Below are positions 1 to 7,763 of a stretch of 64,000 nucleotides of DNA, piece by piece; positions within the stretch are counted from its first letter, which is position 1; each line of letters opens with the position of its first letter. Position numbers and translations under genes: made by a program. The stretch spans positions 1 through 64,000 of the forward strand of contig JAFIGD010000018.1 of assembly GCA_020831625.1 (NCBI GenBank), read 5' to 3'. The notes under the pieces are model-generated. The model was not told the origin of the DNA. It saw nothing but the letters and a program-made list of their open reading frames with translations, and did not search any database. The stretch is from Verrucomicrobiota bacterium (GTDB taxonomy: Bacteria > Verrucomicrobiota > Kiritimatiellia > SS1-B-03-39 > UBA6053).

Positions 1-41
1 AACAGTGTCCGAGGGCGAATTTGAGAATTCCCCAACCTTAT

Positions 42-73
42 CTCACGGATTCAGGTAATAGCTCACGGATTCA
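42..73. repeat. Two 12-nt direct repeats downstream of the GH29 gene
   Basis: CTCACGGATTCA occurs at 42-53 and again at 62-73, so the copies are 20 bp apart. They lie just beyond the stop codon of the minus-strand GH29 gene. Eleven bases of the same word occur in inverted orientation at 50630-50640, just beyond the stop of another minus-strand gene. No hairpin or T-run makes either site a convincing terminator. Function unknown. Confidence 0.5.
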
Positions 74-100
74 AGTTGCTATAATAAAGGCACCGTTTTT

Positions 101-1909
101 TTAGGGGACCCTGCGGAGGATCATTCCGCTCACGGCGAGACCAGCCGGATCCGCCGGATTGATATGTTCTGCTTTCAAAGTAATCCGTACCGTTCCGGGT
201 GAAAGGAGCTCTACCGTTCCGATCCGGCTTCCGGTTTCGGAAAAATAATCATGGCCGGGGATGTCCGGTTTAAAATCCGCGTGAAGGGTTGCGGGGGTGA
301 TTTGACCGGGGACTTCAACGGCCACTTTGTGCCCGCCAACCCAAGGTTTGTATTTTGCGGCGAGCGTGAGTAATTCGATTTGATAGGTTCCCGGAGTGTG
401 CAGAATAAAATCCCAATGAACAGCGCTTTCAGTGTCAAACCAGTTTTGAATGACGCCGGATACATCCACACCGATCCCGCGTTCGGCCTGAAGATTGTGT
501 GCCTCGGCGGCGACGGCGGTGTCTTCCTCTGATGTTTCCGAAGTGTTTCCACATCCTTTTCCGATTCTGACTTCGGAAAGATACGCGGGCAGATGAATGC
601 TGTTGTCCGGCTGTTGGCACGGAATGGAGATGACATCGGGCGATCCTTCGAGTTCCAGCCGGATCACCGAAACCGGAGGGGTGAATGATTCGGGGGAGAG
701 CCGGATGCTGAGCAGATGCTTATCTGTATCCGTTTCATGGGCTTGGGTGAACTCCACGGATTTCAAACCCGCATCCCGGGATAAAAGCGAGGCGCAGACT
801 GTGCGGCTGCGCAGTCCGGCGATTTCCAGCGTGTCTTTCGCTTCAAATAAAAAGAGATACAGCAGATTTTTTTTCGCGGCGGCGCGTCCCCATTTGAAGT
901 GGGTTGGAAACGGCGAGGGGGAGGTTCCGTAAACCGCCTCCCGGTGGATCTCCATCCAATCGCCGACCTCTTTGAGGATCTTCACGGATTCTTCCGGAAT
1001 GGATCCGTCCGCCCGGGGGCCCACATTCAGGAGGTAATTGGCTCCTTTGGACAAGAGTTCAACCAATTGTCGAATCAGCGTGCCGGATGACTTCCAGTTC
1101 TGGTCGTCCCGTTTATATCCCCAGGTGTCGTTGAGCGTCACGGGTGTTTCCCAGTCCCCGGTCACGCGACCGGCCGGCAGTTGGTTGTCCCCCAGGCTTC
1201 CGTAGTCCCCCAGACCGTGTCCGATGCGTCCGCTCACCAGGCATTGCGGCTGAATGGATTTGACAAAACGCTTCAGGTTCAAACTTTGTTCTTTGGTGAT
1301 TTCCTGGGGCACATCAAACCAGATGAGTCCGACTTCCCCGTATTCCGTGAGGAGTTCGCGAAGCTGTCCTTTGCATTTGCCTTCAATGAACCGGTCCATG
1401 ATTTTGTCCTTCGGGTCATAATCCCAGGTGTTCCCCACCGCGTCCGGGTCCTCCCAGTCATGGGCCTGGCTGTAATAGATCCCCAGGACGAGGCCTTCCG
1501 CCCGCACCGCGTCCGCCAGTTCGCGCAAGGGATCTCTTCCGGCCGGTCCGCGTTTCACAATGTTATACTCGCTGACCTTGGAATCCCACATGGCGAAGCC
1601 GTCATGGTGTTTGGCAGTGATCACCACGTATTTCATGCCGGCTTTTTTTGCCAAAGCGGCATATTCACGGGCGTCAAAAGCCTCCAGGGTCAGTTTTTCA
1701 GCAAACGTTGCGTATTCCTTCAGGGGAATTTGTTCCCGGGACTGAATCCACTCACCGATCCCTTTGGATTCAACCCCGTTCCAGCAGCCTTCGGTGGCGG
1801 AATAGATGCCCCAGTGAATAAACATGCCGAACCGCGCCTCCCGCCACCAGGCGAGGGAGTCGGTAAGATCGTTTTGATGTCGGGGTTCCGCGGCAAACAG
1901 TGTGCTCAT
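101..1909 (-). CDS. GH29 alpha-L-fucosidase, cytoplasmic
   Basis: About 602 residues. It is expected to remove terminal alpha-L-fucose by the retaining mechanism of family GH29. The N-terminal half shows the family pattern: RFGMFIHWG near residue 26, AKHHDGFAMWDS at 99-110, and IWFD with the likely nucleophile Asp199. The rest of the catalytic TIM barrel runs to about residue 350 and includes LLNVGPRADG. A beta-sandwich region follows, and the last 120 residues look like an extra carbohydrate-binding-type domain. I start at the ATG at 1909 because GGAG precedes it and the homology begins there; an upstream in-frame extension lacks family-like sequence. No signal peptide, so it probably acts on imported oligosaccharides. 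It lies 32 bp downstream of the heparinase-like gene on the same strand and is probably co-transcribed. The GH29 call is firm; substrate linkage cannot be read. Confidence 0.9.
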   Translation of the reverse strand: MSTLFAAEPRHQNDLTDSLAWWREARFGMFIHWGIYSATEGCWNGVESKGIGEWIQSREQIPLKEYATFAEKLTLEAFDAREYAALAKKAGMKYVVITAKHHDGFAMWDSKVSEYNIVKRGPAGRDPLRELADAVRAEGLVLGIYYSQAHDWEDPDAVGNTWDYDPKDKIMDRFIEGKCKGQLRELLTEYGEVGLIWFDVPQEITKEQSLNLKRFVKSIQPQCLVSGRIGHGLGDYGSLGDNQLPAGRVTGDWETPVTLNDTWGYKRDDQNWKSSGTLIRQLVELLSKGANYLLNVGPRADGSIPEESVKILKEVGDWMEIHREAVYGTSPSPFPTHFKWGRAAAKKNLLYLFLFEAKDTLEIAGLRSRTVCASLLSRDAGLKSVEFTQAHETDTDKHLLSIRLSPESFTPPVSVIRLELEGSPDVISIPCQQPDNSIHLPAYLSEVRIGKGCGNTSETSEEDTAVAAEAHNLQAERGIGVDVSGVIQNWFDTESAVHWDFILHTPGTYQIELLTLAAKYKPWVGGHKVAVEVPGQITPATLHADFKPDIPGHDYFSETGSRIGTVELLSPGTVRITLKAEHINPADPAGLAVSGMILRRVP

Positions 1910-1941
1910 AAAGTGACTCCTGATGTTTTTTGTGAAATTAT

Positions 1942-4900
1942 TTAACGGGCGGGGGATGCGGATGGCGCGTGGAACCATTCGGCGGGCAGCGGACGGGGCG
2001 TGGAAAGCCCGGGACCGCTGACCCGCAGATCCGGAACCGTCCCGGCCCACACGAAGGGGCGAATACCGGGTTTGTTGAGCTGATCAACGGAATTTCCGCG
2101 GAAATCCGCATAGTGCAGTTCGAAAGGATGCAGACCGGCCTCCAGGGCGATGGACCAGGTTCCGAATCCGTGCGCGGAGGTGCCGGGATACCAGCGGTTG
2201 AGCACGCCGGTGTTTCTCCATTGATTTCCCGCGCGGTATTGATCATGTCCCACAAACAGGTTCAATTCATAGCCGGCTTCGATATCCGGCCATACCGCCT
2301 CATCCGGGGCGTGAAAGGTGTAGACGCCGCTTTCCGGAATCTGAATGAATCCCCGGTATTGATAGGCATAGGCTTCACCGTCGCTCCCGAGGGGGAAACG
2401 GAAGGGCTCGGGAACCCTTTGCCGGTCAACGGGCGTCTGCCCGGGCAGGAACCAGACAAGATCCTTCCAGTTTCCGGTGAAATAGAGGGCCTCCAGACCC
2501 GGTTCGAGATTATGGGCCCGCACCGCTTCGAGCATTCGGGTTTTCCGAAACACGGCGCGGGACACGACAGAGGCATGGGTGCTGTCGGCGACCGGCGGTG
2601 TTTCCGACACACCGGGCCGGAACGCGCGGGCTTTGACCACGGCCGTGTGCTCCAGTGTGAAAGGGCCGGTGTACAGCGTGGACTGCGGAGTGGGGTCGGT
2701 GTTGTCCAGCGTGTAGCGGATCTCGATATTCTCCGTCGCGGAGTGCAGGGTGATTTCGGTTTTCTCCACAAAGACGTCGGCTTCGGGGGCGATCCGCACC
2801 GGGTGGATCGGGCGGTAAACCGGATTGAGGTTGTTCAGACCGTTTGCATCCAGTTCAAACGTGAAATCCGCACGGGGAGGAACCGCGGTTAGATCCCCTG
2901 AATAGAGCCGCTCGGCACCCAGCAGGGCGCCGCGTCCGGTACCGTCGGGATGCCGGATCACATACAGGGCCTCGGCATCGGCCGAGAGGTTCCCGATCGA
3001 AAACCTGGCGGGGATCCGGCGCGCGGTTTGCAGGGAAACGTTCCACCCGTCCGGGGAGGTGATCCGGAAGCCCGCGCGCTCGGCGTCACTGATGTCCTCC
3101 GTTTCCGCGAAAGTCATTTGTCCCGGGGCGCGGGGATGCATGGCGGTGAGAGCCGTGTCCTCGTCGACACCGGACCATTCGAAGTCCATCCGCCAGTGCG
3201 CGTACAGCCTGCGGCCGCGGGGGTTTTCATATTCCCGCCTGCCGGTCAGGCCGGAAATGCCGAAGGTGTGGAGGTCCAGGTTCACCGCGTCGTCTTTCAC
3301 AGTGCGGAGGAGGCCCTCCTCCGGGTTCCAGATTAAATCGTCCTCCTCATAGACGTTCCAGGAGCCGTCCGCCGGGGCGGCGGGCAGACGCCAGCGCAGG
3401 GTGAAGGTATGGTCGCCCGGCGCTTTCACCCTGTCGGCAACTGCCCAGATATTGGCTTCGCGCGCATAGAAAACCAATCGCCGGTGGCTCCAGTCCTGTT
3501 CTGTGCGCTCCAGAGGGACGGGCGCGGAAAAATTACCGAAGGGACCGTTATAAAAGCCCTCCATAATGTTCATATACGGATCACTGTGCCATCGGGTGTC
3601 ATGCGGCTCCCGCCAGGACCGCTGCAGCCAGGCTTTGTGCCCGGCGCCTTCCGGGTACCCGTAGAGTCCGGCGTGAAAGAACTGCTGAATGCCGTCGATA
3701 ATCAAAGGGGATTCGCCGGGGGTGTAGTGGCCGTGAACGCCGTCCACGATAATATCCTGCCCATACGCCGCCATTCCGAAACTGTTGTTGTTGCGGCGGC
3801 TTCGTTGACCGCCATAGGATCCGGGTTGGGGTGAACTGAACATAAACCCGTATCCAGCATCCGCCGACCAGCCCTGTCGAACGATGCGGAAGCCGCCGTA
3901 AGGCCAGAATTCATCATAAAAAGAGGGGCGCGGGTGGTTCGTGTTCCCGACCGTTGCCATCGCCACCGCGAGGTTTTCATGATCATGCAGGAGATCGGGG
4001 ACCATCCGCATGCTTTCGCGGCCCCTGGCGGTGACACTGCGTTTGTCTCCCCGGGCTCCGATGGGGCCTTCACCCTGCGGGGTGACCAGGCGAAGCAGGA
4101 AGTCCGCGCGGCCTCTTAAATGTTCATCGATGCCGCTGTGGAGTAAATAGGTGTGATTCAGCACGTCCGCCGCCCAGGACAGGTGGGTCCAGGGCCTTCC
4201 CATGCGGTGAAGATCGCGGATCAGTCCGGTGGCGGATGCCACCAACAAATACCGGTCATTGTACCAGGGGCATTGCTGGGTTTCCGTGCCGTCCGGAAGA
4301 TTCTGCGTAAAGGCGGGATCCTCGATATTCCGGCGGCGGCCCTCGCGGAAATACAGTTCGGCCACCTCGAACTCGTTGATCAGCAGTCCGATCAGCAAGG
4401 GAATGCCGGTGGGGGTCCAGTTGTGGGTGTTGCTTCGGGTATAGGCGAAATTGACCGGGGGGAATTCACGCACGATTTTCGCGGTGACCCGGGCGAAAAC
4501 CTCCGGAGGAATCCCGCCGTTTTCCTCCGGCAGAGCTTTCGCCAGCGCGCGCAGGATGCGGAAATAATGAATAACGTTAAAATTTACCGATGCCGCCTGC
4601 ATGGGGACGTTCACCGGATTGATCTGTTGATCATAGTAGGTGGCGTGGCGGGCCCAGTCGTCCATGTAGCGGACCCATCTGTTCAGATAGCGCCGGTCCC
4701 GGGTGTGGAGAAAGGCCAGTGCCAGCGGGGTGAACGCGGCTCCGGTCCTCAATCCCTGCATGTCGCTGGGAAAATTCCGGTCCCCGTCTCCCCGGGCCTC
4801 ATCCGACCAGTCCACTTCAAACGGTTCGCCCAGATCGATAACGGCGTCCCTCCGTCTGATTTTCCCATCCATCAGCAAATCCGCCGCCGCCATGAAGGGG

Positions 4901-5253
4901 AGCGAGTTCAGATGTTCCCGGCGCAACAGGGGGGGCGGATACGCGTCAAACCCCGCGACACCCTCGGCGGACAGTTCCAACTGGGCCGAACTGATTCCAT
5001 AGTCCTCGGGAAACGCCATTTTCCGCATAAAGTATTGTTGAAACGCCTCCAGGGCCTTTTCGTCCTCTCCCTCTTCGCGCAACTCCCGGACCCGCACCAG
5101 TTCAGGTCGAAAGCGTAAGTTTGTTCGACGCTGTTGGTCTGAATCCAATAGGATCATGTCGAGGAGACGGGTGGCCGCCGTTGCGGCGTCCGCCGCCTGA
5201 AGGTATGGAATCAAAACGGGAAAACTCAGGAGGAAATATAAAAGAAGCTTCAT
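1942..5253 (-). CDS. Secreted heparinase II/III-like polysaccharide lyase with CHB_HEX_C and PA14-like domains
   Basis: About 1103 residues. A signal peptide (about 1-20, ending LQA) is followed by an alpha/alpha-toroid with NTHNWTPTG at 275-283. The beta-sheet region of heparinase II/III-type lyases begins at PYGGFRIVRQGW (451-462). A chitobiase/hexosaminidase C-terminal-type domain (about 826-881, with IRYTLDNTDPTP) and a PA14-like beta-sandwich (about 919-1087) follow. Known lyases of this fold cleave uronic-acid-containing glycans by beta-elimination; the substrate here is unknown. A full-length paralogue with the same architecture is at 47253-50327, so the combination is a reused design. 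It probably forms an operon with the downstream GH29 fucosidase. The start was chosen for the signal peptide; no good Shine-Dalgarno sequence precedes it. Confidence 0.82.
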   Translation of the reverse strand: MKLLLYFLLSFPVLIPYLQAADAATAATRLLDMILLDSDQQRRTNLRFRPELVRVRELREEGEDEKALEAFQQYFMRKMAFPEDYGISSAQLELSAEGVAGFDAYPPPLLRREHLNSLPFMAAADLLMDGKIRRRDAVIDLGEPFEVDWSDEARGDGDRNFPSDMQGLRTGAAFTPLALAFLHTRDRRYLNRWVRYMDDWARHATYYDQQINPVNVPMQAASVNFNVIHYFRILRALAKALPEENGGIPPEVFARVTAKIVREFPPVNFAYTRSNTHNWTPTGIPLLIGLLINEFEVAELYFREGRRRNIEDPAFTQNLPDGTETQQCPWYNDRYLLVASATGLIRDLHRMGRPWTHLSWAADVLNHTYLLHSGIDEHLRGRADFLLRLVTPQGEGPIGARGDKRSVTARGRESMRMVPDLLHDHENLAVAMATVGNTNHPRPSFYDEFWPYGGFRIVRQGWSADAGYGFMFSSPQPGSYGGQRSRRNNNSFGMAAYGQDIIVDGVHGHYTPGESPLIIDGIQQFFHAGLYGYPEGAGHKAWLQRSWREPHDTRWHSDPYMNIMEGFYNGPFGNFSAPVPLERTEQDWSHRRLVFYAREANIWAVADRVKAPGDHTFTLRWRLPAAPADGSWNVYEEDDLIWNPEEGLLRTVKDDAVNLDLHTFGISGLTGRREYENPRGRRLYAHWRMDFEWSGVDEDTALTAMHPRAPGQMTFAETEDISDAERAGFRITSPDGWNVSLQTARRIPARFSIGNLSADAEALYVIRHPDGTGRGALLGAERLYSGDLTAVPPRADFTFELDANGLNNLNPVYRPIHPVRIAPEADVFVEKTEITLHSATENIEIRYTLDNTDPTPQSTLYTGPFTLEHTAVVKARAFRPGVSETPPVADSTHASVVSRAVFRKTRMLEAVRAHNLEPGLEALYFTGNWKDLVWFLPGQTPVDRQRVPEPFRFPLGSDGEAYAYQYRGFIQIPESGVYTFHAPDEAVWPDIEAGYELNLFVGHDQYRAGNQWRNTGVLNRWYPGTSAHGFGTWSIALEAGLHPFELHYADFRGNSVDQLNKPGIRPFVWAGTVPDLRVSGPGLSTPRPLPAEWFHAPSASPAR

Positions 5254-5324
5254 AATGGGTGTTGATTGAATGTGGAGACGTGTGAAACGCTCCTAAAAAA
5301 CAGAATTCAACGCTGGAGGTCAAC

Positions 5325-5348
5325 AAATAAATATATTTATATTTGACA
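5325..5348 (+). promoter_or_regulatory. AT-rich box ending in ATTTGACA upstream of the phosphatase pair
   Basis: An AT-only stretch of 17 bases runs directly into ATTTGACA (5341-5348), 104 bp before the chosen start of the next gene. TTGACA matches a -35 element; no strong -10 follows at 17 bp. Similar boxes precede at least five other transcription units here (10011, 21948, 24434, 34801, 39656). Confidence 0.55.
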
Positions 5349-5452
5349 GGGGCGGGTGGAATTTGTTTTAGTGCCGCCATTCGCTTATGGAGACATATTA
5401 TATGAGATTATCAGACTATTCAACGCCCGGCGCGTTTACAGGGCATAAACAA

Positions 5453-7669
5453 ATGAGCCGTTTTTTTGCGGTGTTCATCGCGTTCCTCGGCGCGTTCCTC
5501 GGCGCGCTTCCGGCCGCCGCTGAATCCTTTGAAGCCTTCCGGGCGGACCGGCTGCTCCTGACCTGGCAACGGGACCCCGCCACCACCATGACGATACAAT
5601 GGTTAAGCGAGAGACGCATAAATCCCCCGGTTGACGTTGAGCCGATTGACGACGGAGGGCCGCTTGCGCTGCCTTATATCGGGCCGGTGCCCCTTGACGG
5701 CTCCGGCGGCTGGACCGGCCGGGGACTGGCCGTGCCGTATCTGGTCCAGATGAACCTCCAGGTTCCGGACCCAAGCGCGTTTTCGGCGAGGGCATGGCTG
5801 GGCTGGAACGAACAGGGTGTGGTGGTTTTCGCCGACGTGCGCGCCCGGGAGCGGCATGAACATGAGGAATCGGAGAGACTCGTGCATGGGGACAGCGTGT
5901 CACTCTACATGATGGATGACAACAGCCGGTTCCAATTGGTCGTGGCTCCCGGCGGACTGGAGGGGCAGCCGAACACCCGGCACATTTTTCAGGACACGGG
6001 CGGCCGTGCCGCGGATGTTGACGAACTGACGGCGGAAATTGCGGTCCGCCACGAAAAGGACGGCAAAGACTACCGGATCGAAATGCTGGTGCCCTGGTCG
6101 AATCTGGGGCGCGATAAGGTCGAGGCGGGCATGGACCTCTTTCTGCAGTTTCATGTGATCAATCATGACGGCCCGCGCGGCTCCCCGGACCGCAACTGGG
6201 TTTCATTGAATGCAAACAACCCGCGCCATCCCCATTACCGGCACACGAAGGACCGGTTGGCGGCTTTCAGGCTGGCTCCGCCGGGCTCCGCCGCTCCCAA
6301 GCTCATTCTTACCGGTACCCGTGTGGAACCCCGCGTGGATGCCCGCGGTGAAGCGGTGCGGGTGCGGGTGACGGGCGGCGAATTTCTCCTGGGGCGAACG
6401 GTCCACCTCTATTCCGGGCGGACGCGGATCGCCTCCGGCAGGTTCACCCCCTGGGAACGTCAGGGGCTGGCGACGATCAACGTGCCTCCCCCGCCTGAGG
6501 GCCGCCGCTGGGACACCCTGCGGGTCCTACTGGAGGATGACACGCCGTTGGGGGTGGTGAGGATCCCGCACTGGTTCATGCAGCGGTCTCCCGAGCCGGT
6601 GCGGGTGCGCTACTGGAAAGCCGGCTCTGATGAACGACACGCCGCCGTGACCCGGGTCAGTCCCGTCGCGCAGTGGAGGAACACGTACACTCAGCGCGTT
6701 GAGTTGACCGGCCTGGAGCCTGACACGGAATACCGGTTTCAGGTTGACGGTTATGATGATTACGGCTTCCGCACCATGCCCGCCACCCTGGATGAACCGG
6801 TCCGCCTCGCCGTCGGCGGGAACGTCCGCCATAATCAGCGGCGGATGGAGCGGACCAACCGGATGGTCATGAAGCACAGACCCCGCGCCATCATTTGGGG
6901 CGGGGGTCTGGCCTATGCGAACGGTGATCCGTCCAATCTTCAGCACTGGCGGGAGTGGTTTGACGCGAACCATAACACCCTGATTGACGGACGGCGTGTG
7001 GTCACGCCGATTTTGGCCGCCATCGGAAATCCTGACGTGTGGTCCGGCCACCACTTCCGGAGCAGTGATTACGAGCCGAACGATGCCTGGCGGGAAAGTG
7101 TCGCGCCGTGTTTCTATTCGTTGTTCGCTTTCCCGGGCCAGCCCGGTCACAATGTGCTCGATTTCGGTGATTACCTGAGCCTGATCATCCTCGACAGTGA
7201 TCATACCGCCCCGGTCGGCGGTGAACAGACCCGCTGGCTGGAAGAGGTGCTGGCCGGGCGCCGGCACGTGCGCAACCTGTTTCCGGTGTATCATGTGCCC
7301 GCCTATCCCTCCGTCCTGAATTTCGACGACCGGACTTCCGCCGCGATTCGTCAGCACTGGGCGCCGCTGTTTGAACAGTCCGGGGTTCGGCTCGTTTTTG
7401 AACATCATGACCACGCCTACAAGCGGAGCCATCCAATCCGCAACGGTGAGGCCGTCGCTTTGGAAGAGGGTGTCGTCTATATCGGCGGAGGCGCCTGGGG
7501 GAGCAACCTCCGCGAGCCGCACGATGTCGACGGGACCTGGTATCTGAAAGAGGCCCGATCCATGCATCATGCGCTCATTGTGACCCTGCACCCGACACAC
7601 ACCGAGGTCAGGGTGCACAGTGCGGACGGCGAGCTGATCGATGAAGTTGACATCCCGGTATCCCCGTAG
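5453..7669 (+). CDS. Secreted purple-acid-phosphatase-like protein with inserted CBM9-type domain; metal site degenerate
   Basis: About 738 residues with signal peptide (about 1-24). The first strand of the purple acid phosphatase N-terminal domain (LLLTWQRDPATTMTIQWLSE) is interrupted by about 340 residues containing a CBM9/DOMON-like sugar-binding domain. The N-terminal domain then resumes at VRVRYWKAGSD and leads into a calcineurin-like metallophosphatase domain. Three of the five metal-binding blocks are altered relative to the tandem twin at 7764: GGD became GGN (Asn457), GGDLAY became GGGLAY (Gly485) and GNHE became GNPD (Pro527). The last blocks, YHVPAYPS and HHDH (651-654), remain. 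It is therefore probably a pseudo-phosphatase, perhaps only a binding protein. The reading frame is fully open, which argues against simple decay. The start at 5453 was chosen for its signal peptide and upstream AGGG; an ATG at 5387 would add 22 uncharacteristic residues. Confidence 0.82.
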   Translation: MSRFFAVFIAFLGAFLGALPAAAESFEAFRADRLLLTWQRDPATTMTIQWLSERRINPPVDVEPIDDGGPLALPYIGPVPLDGSGGWTGRGLAVPYLVQMNLQVPDPSAFSARAWLGWNEQGVVVFADVRARERHEHEESERLVHGDSVSLYMMDDNSRFQLVVAPGGLEGQPNTRHIFQDTGGRAADVDELTAEIAVRHEKDGKDYRIEMLVPWSNLGRDKVEAGMDLFLQFHVINHDGPRGSPDRNWVSLNANNPRHPHYRHTKDRLAAFRLAPPGSAAPKLILTGTRVEPRVDARGEAVRVRVTGGEFLLGRTVHLYSGRTRIASGRFTPWERQGLATINVPPPPEGRRWDTLRVLLEDDTPLGVVRIPHWFMQRSPEPVRVRYWKAGSDERHAAVTRVSPVAQWRNTYTQRVELTGLEPDTEYRFQVDGYDDYGFRTMPATLDEPVRLAVGGNVRHNQRRMERTNRMVMKHRPRAIIWGGGLAYANGDPSNLQHWREWFDANHNTLIDGRRVVTPILAAIGNPDVWSGHHFRSSDYEPNDAWRESVAPCFYSLFAFPGQPGHNVLDFGDYLSLIILDSDHTAPVGGEQTRWLEEVLAGRRHVRNLFPVYHVPAYPSVLNFDDRTSAAIRQHWAPLFEQSGVRLVFEHHDHAYKRSHPIRNGEAVALEEGVVYIGGGAWGSNLREPHDVDGTWYLKEARSMHHALIVTLHPTHTEVRVHSADGELIDEVDIPVSP

Positions 7670-7763
7670 AACATGCAAAAAATTTCTCAGACCATGAATT
7701 CACACTCATCACGATCCATATGAACCCTCAGATTCTGTAATATACCCCAAGGAGATTCACCCC

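Noticed and set aside
5254-5452. Pho box upstream of the phosphatase-like genes
   Set aside because: No direct CTGTCAT-type repeats were seen; the spacer only holds the AT-rich box shared with non-phosphatase genes.
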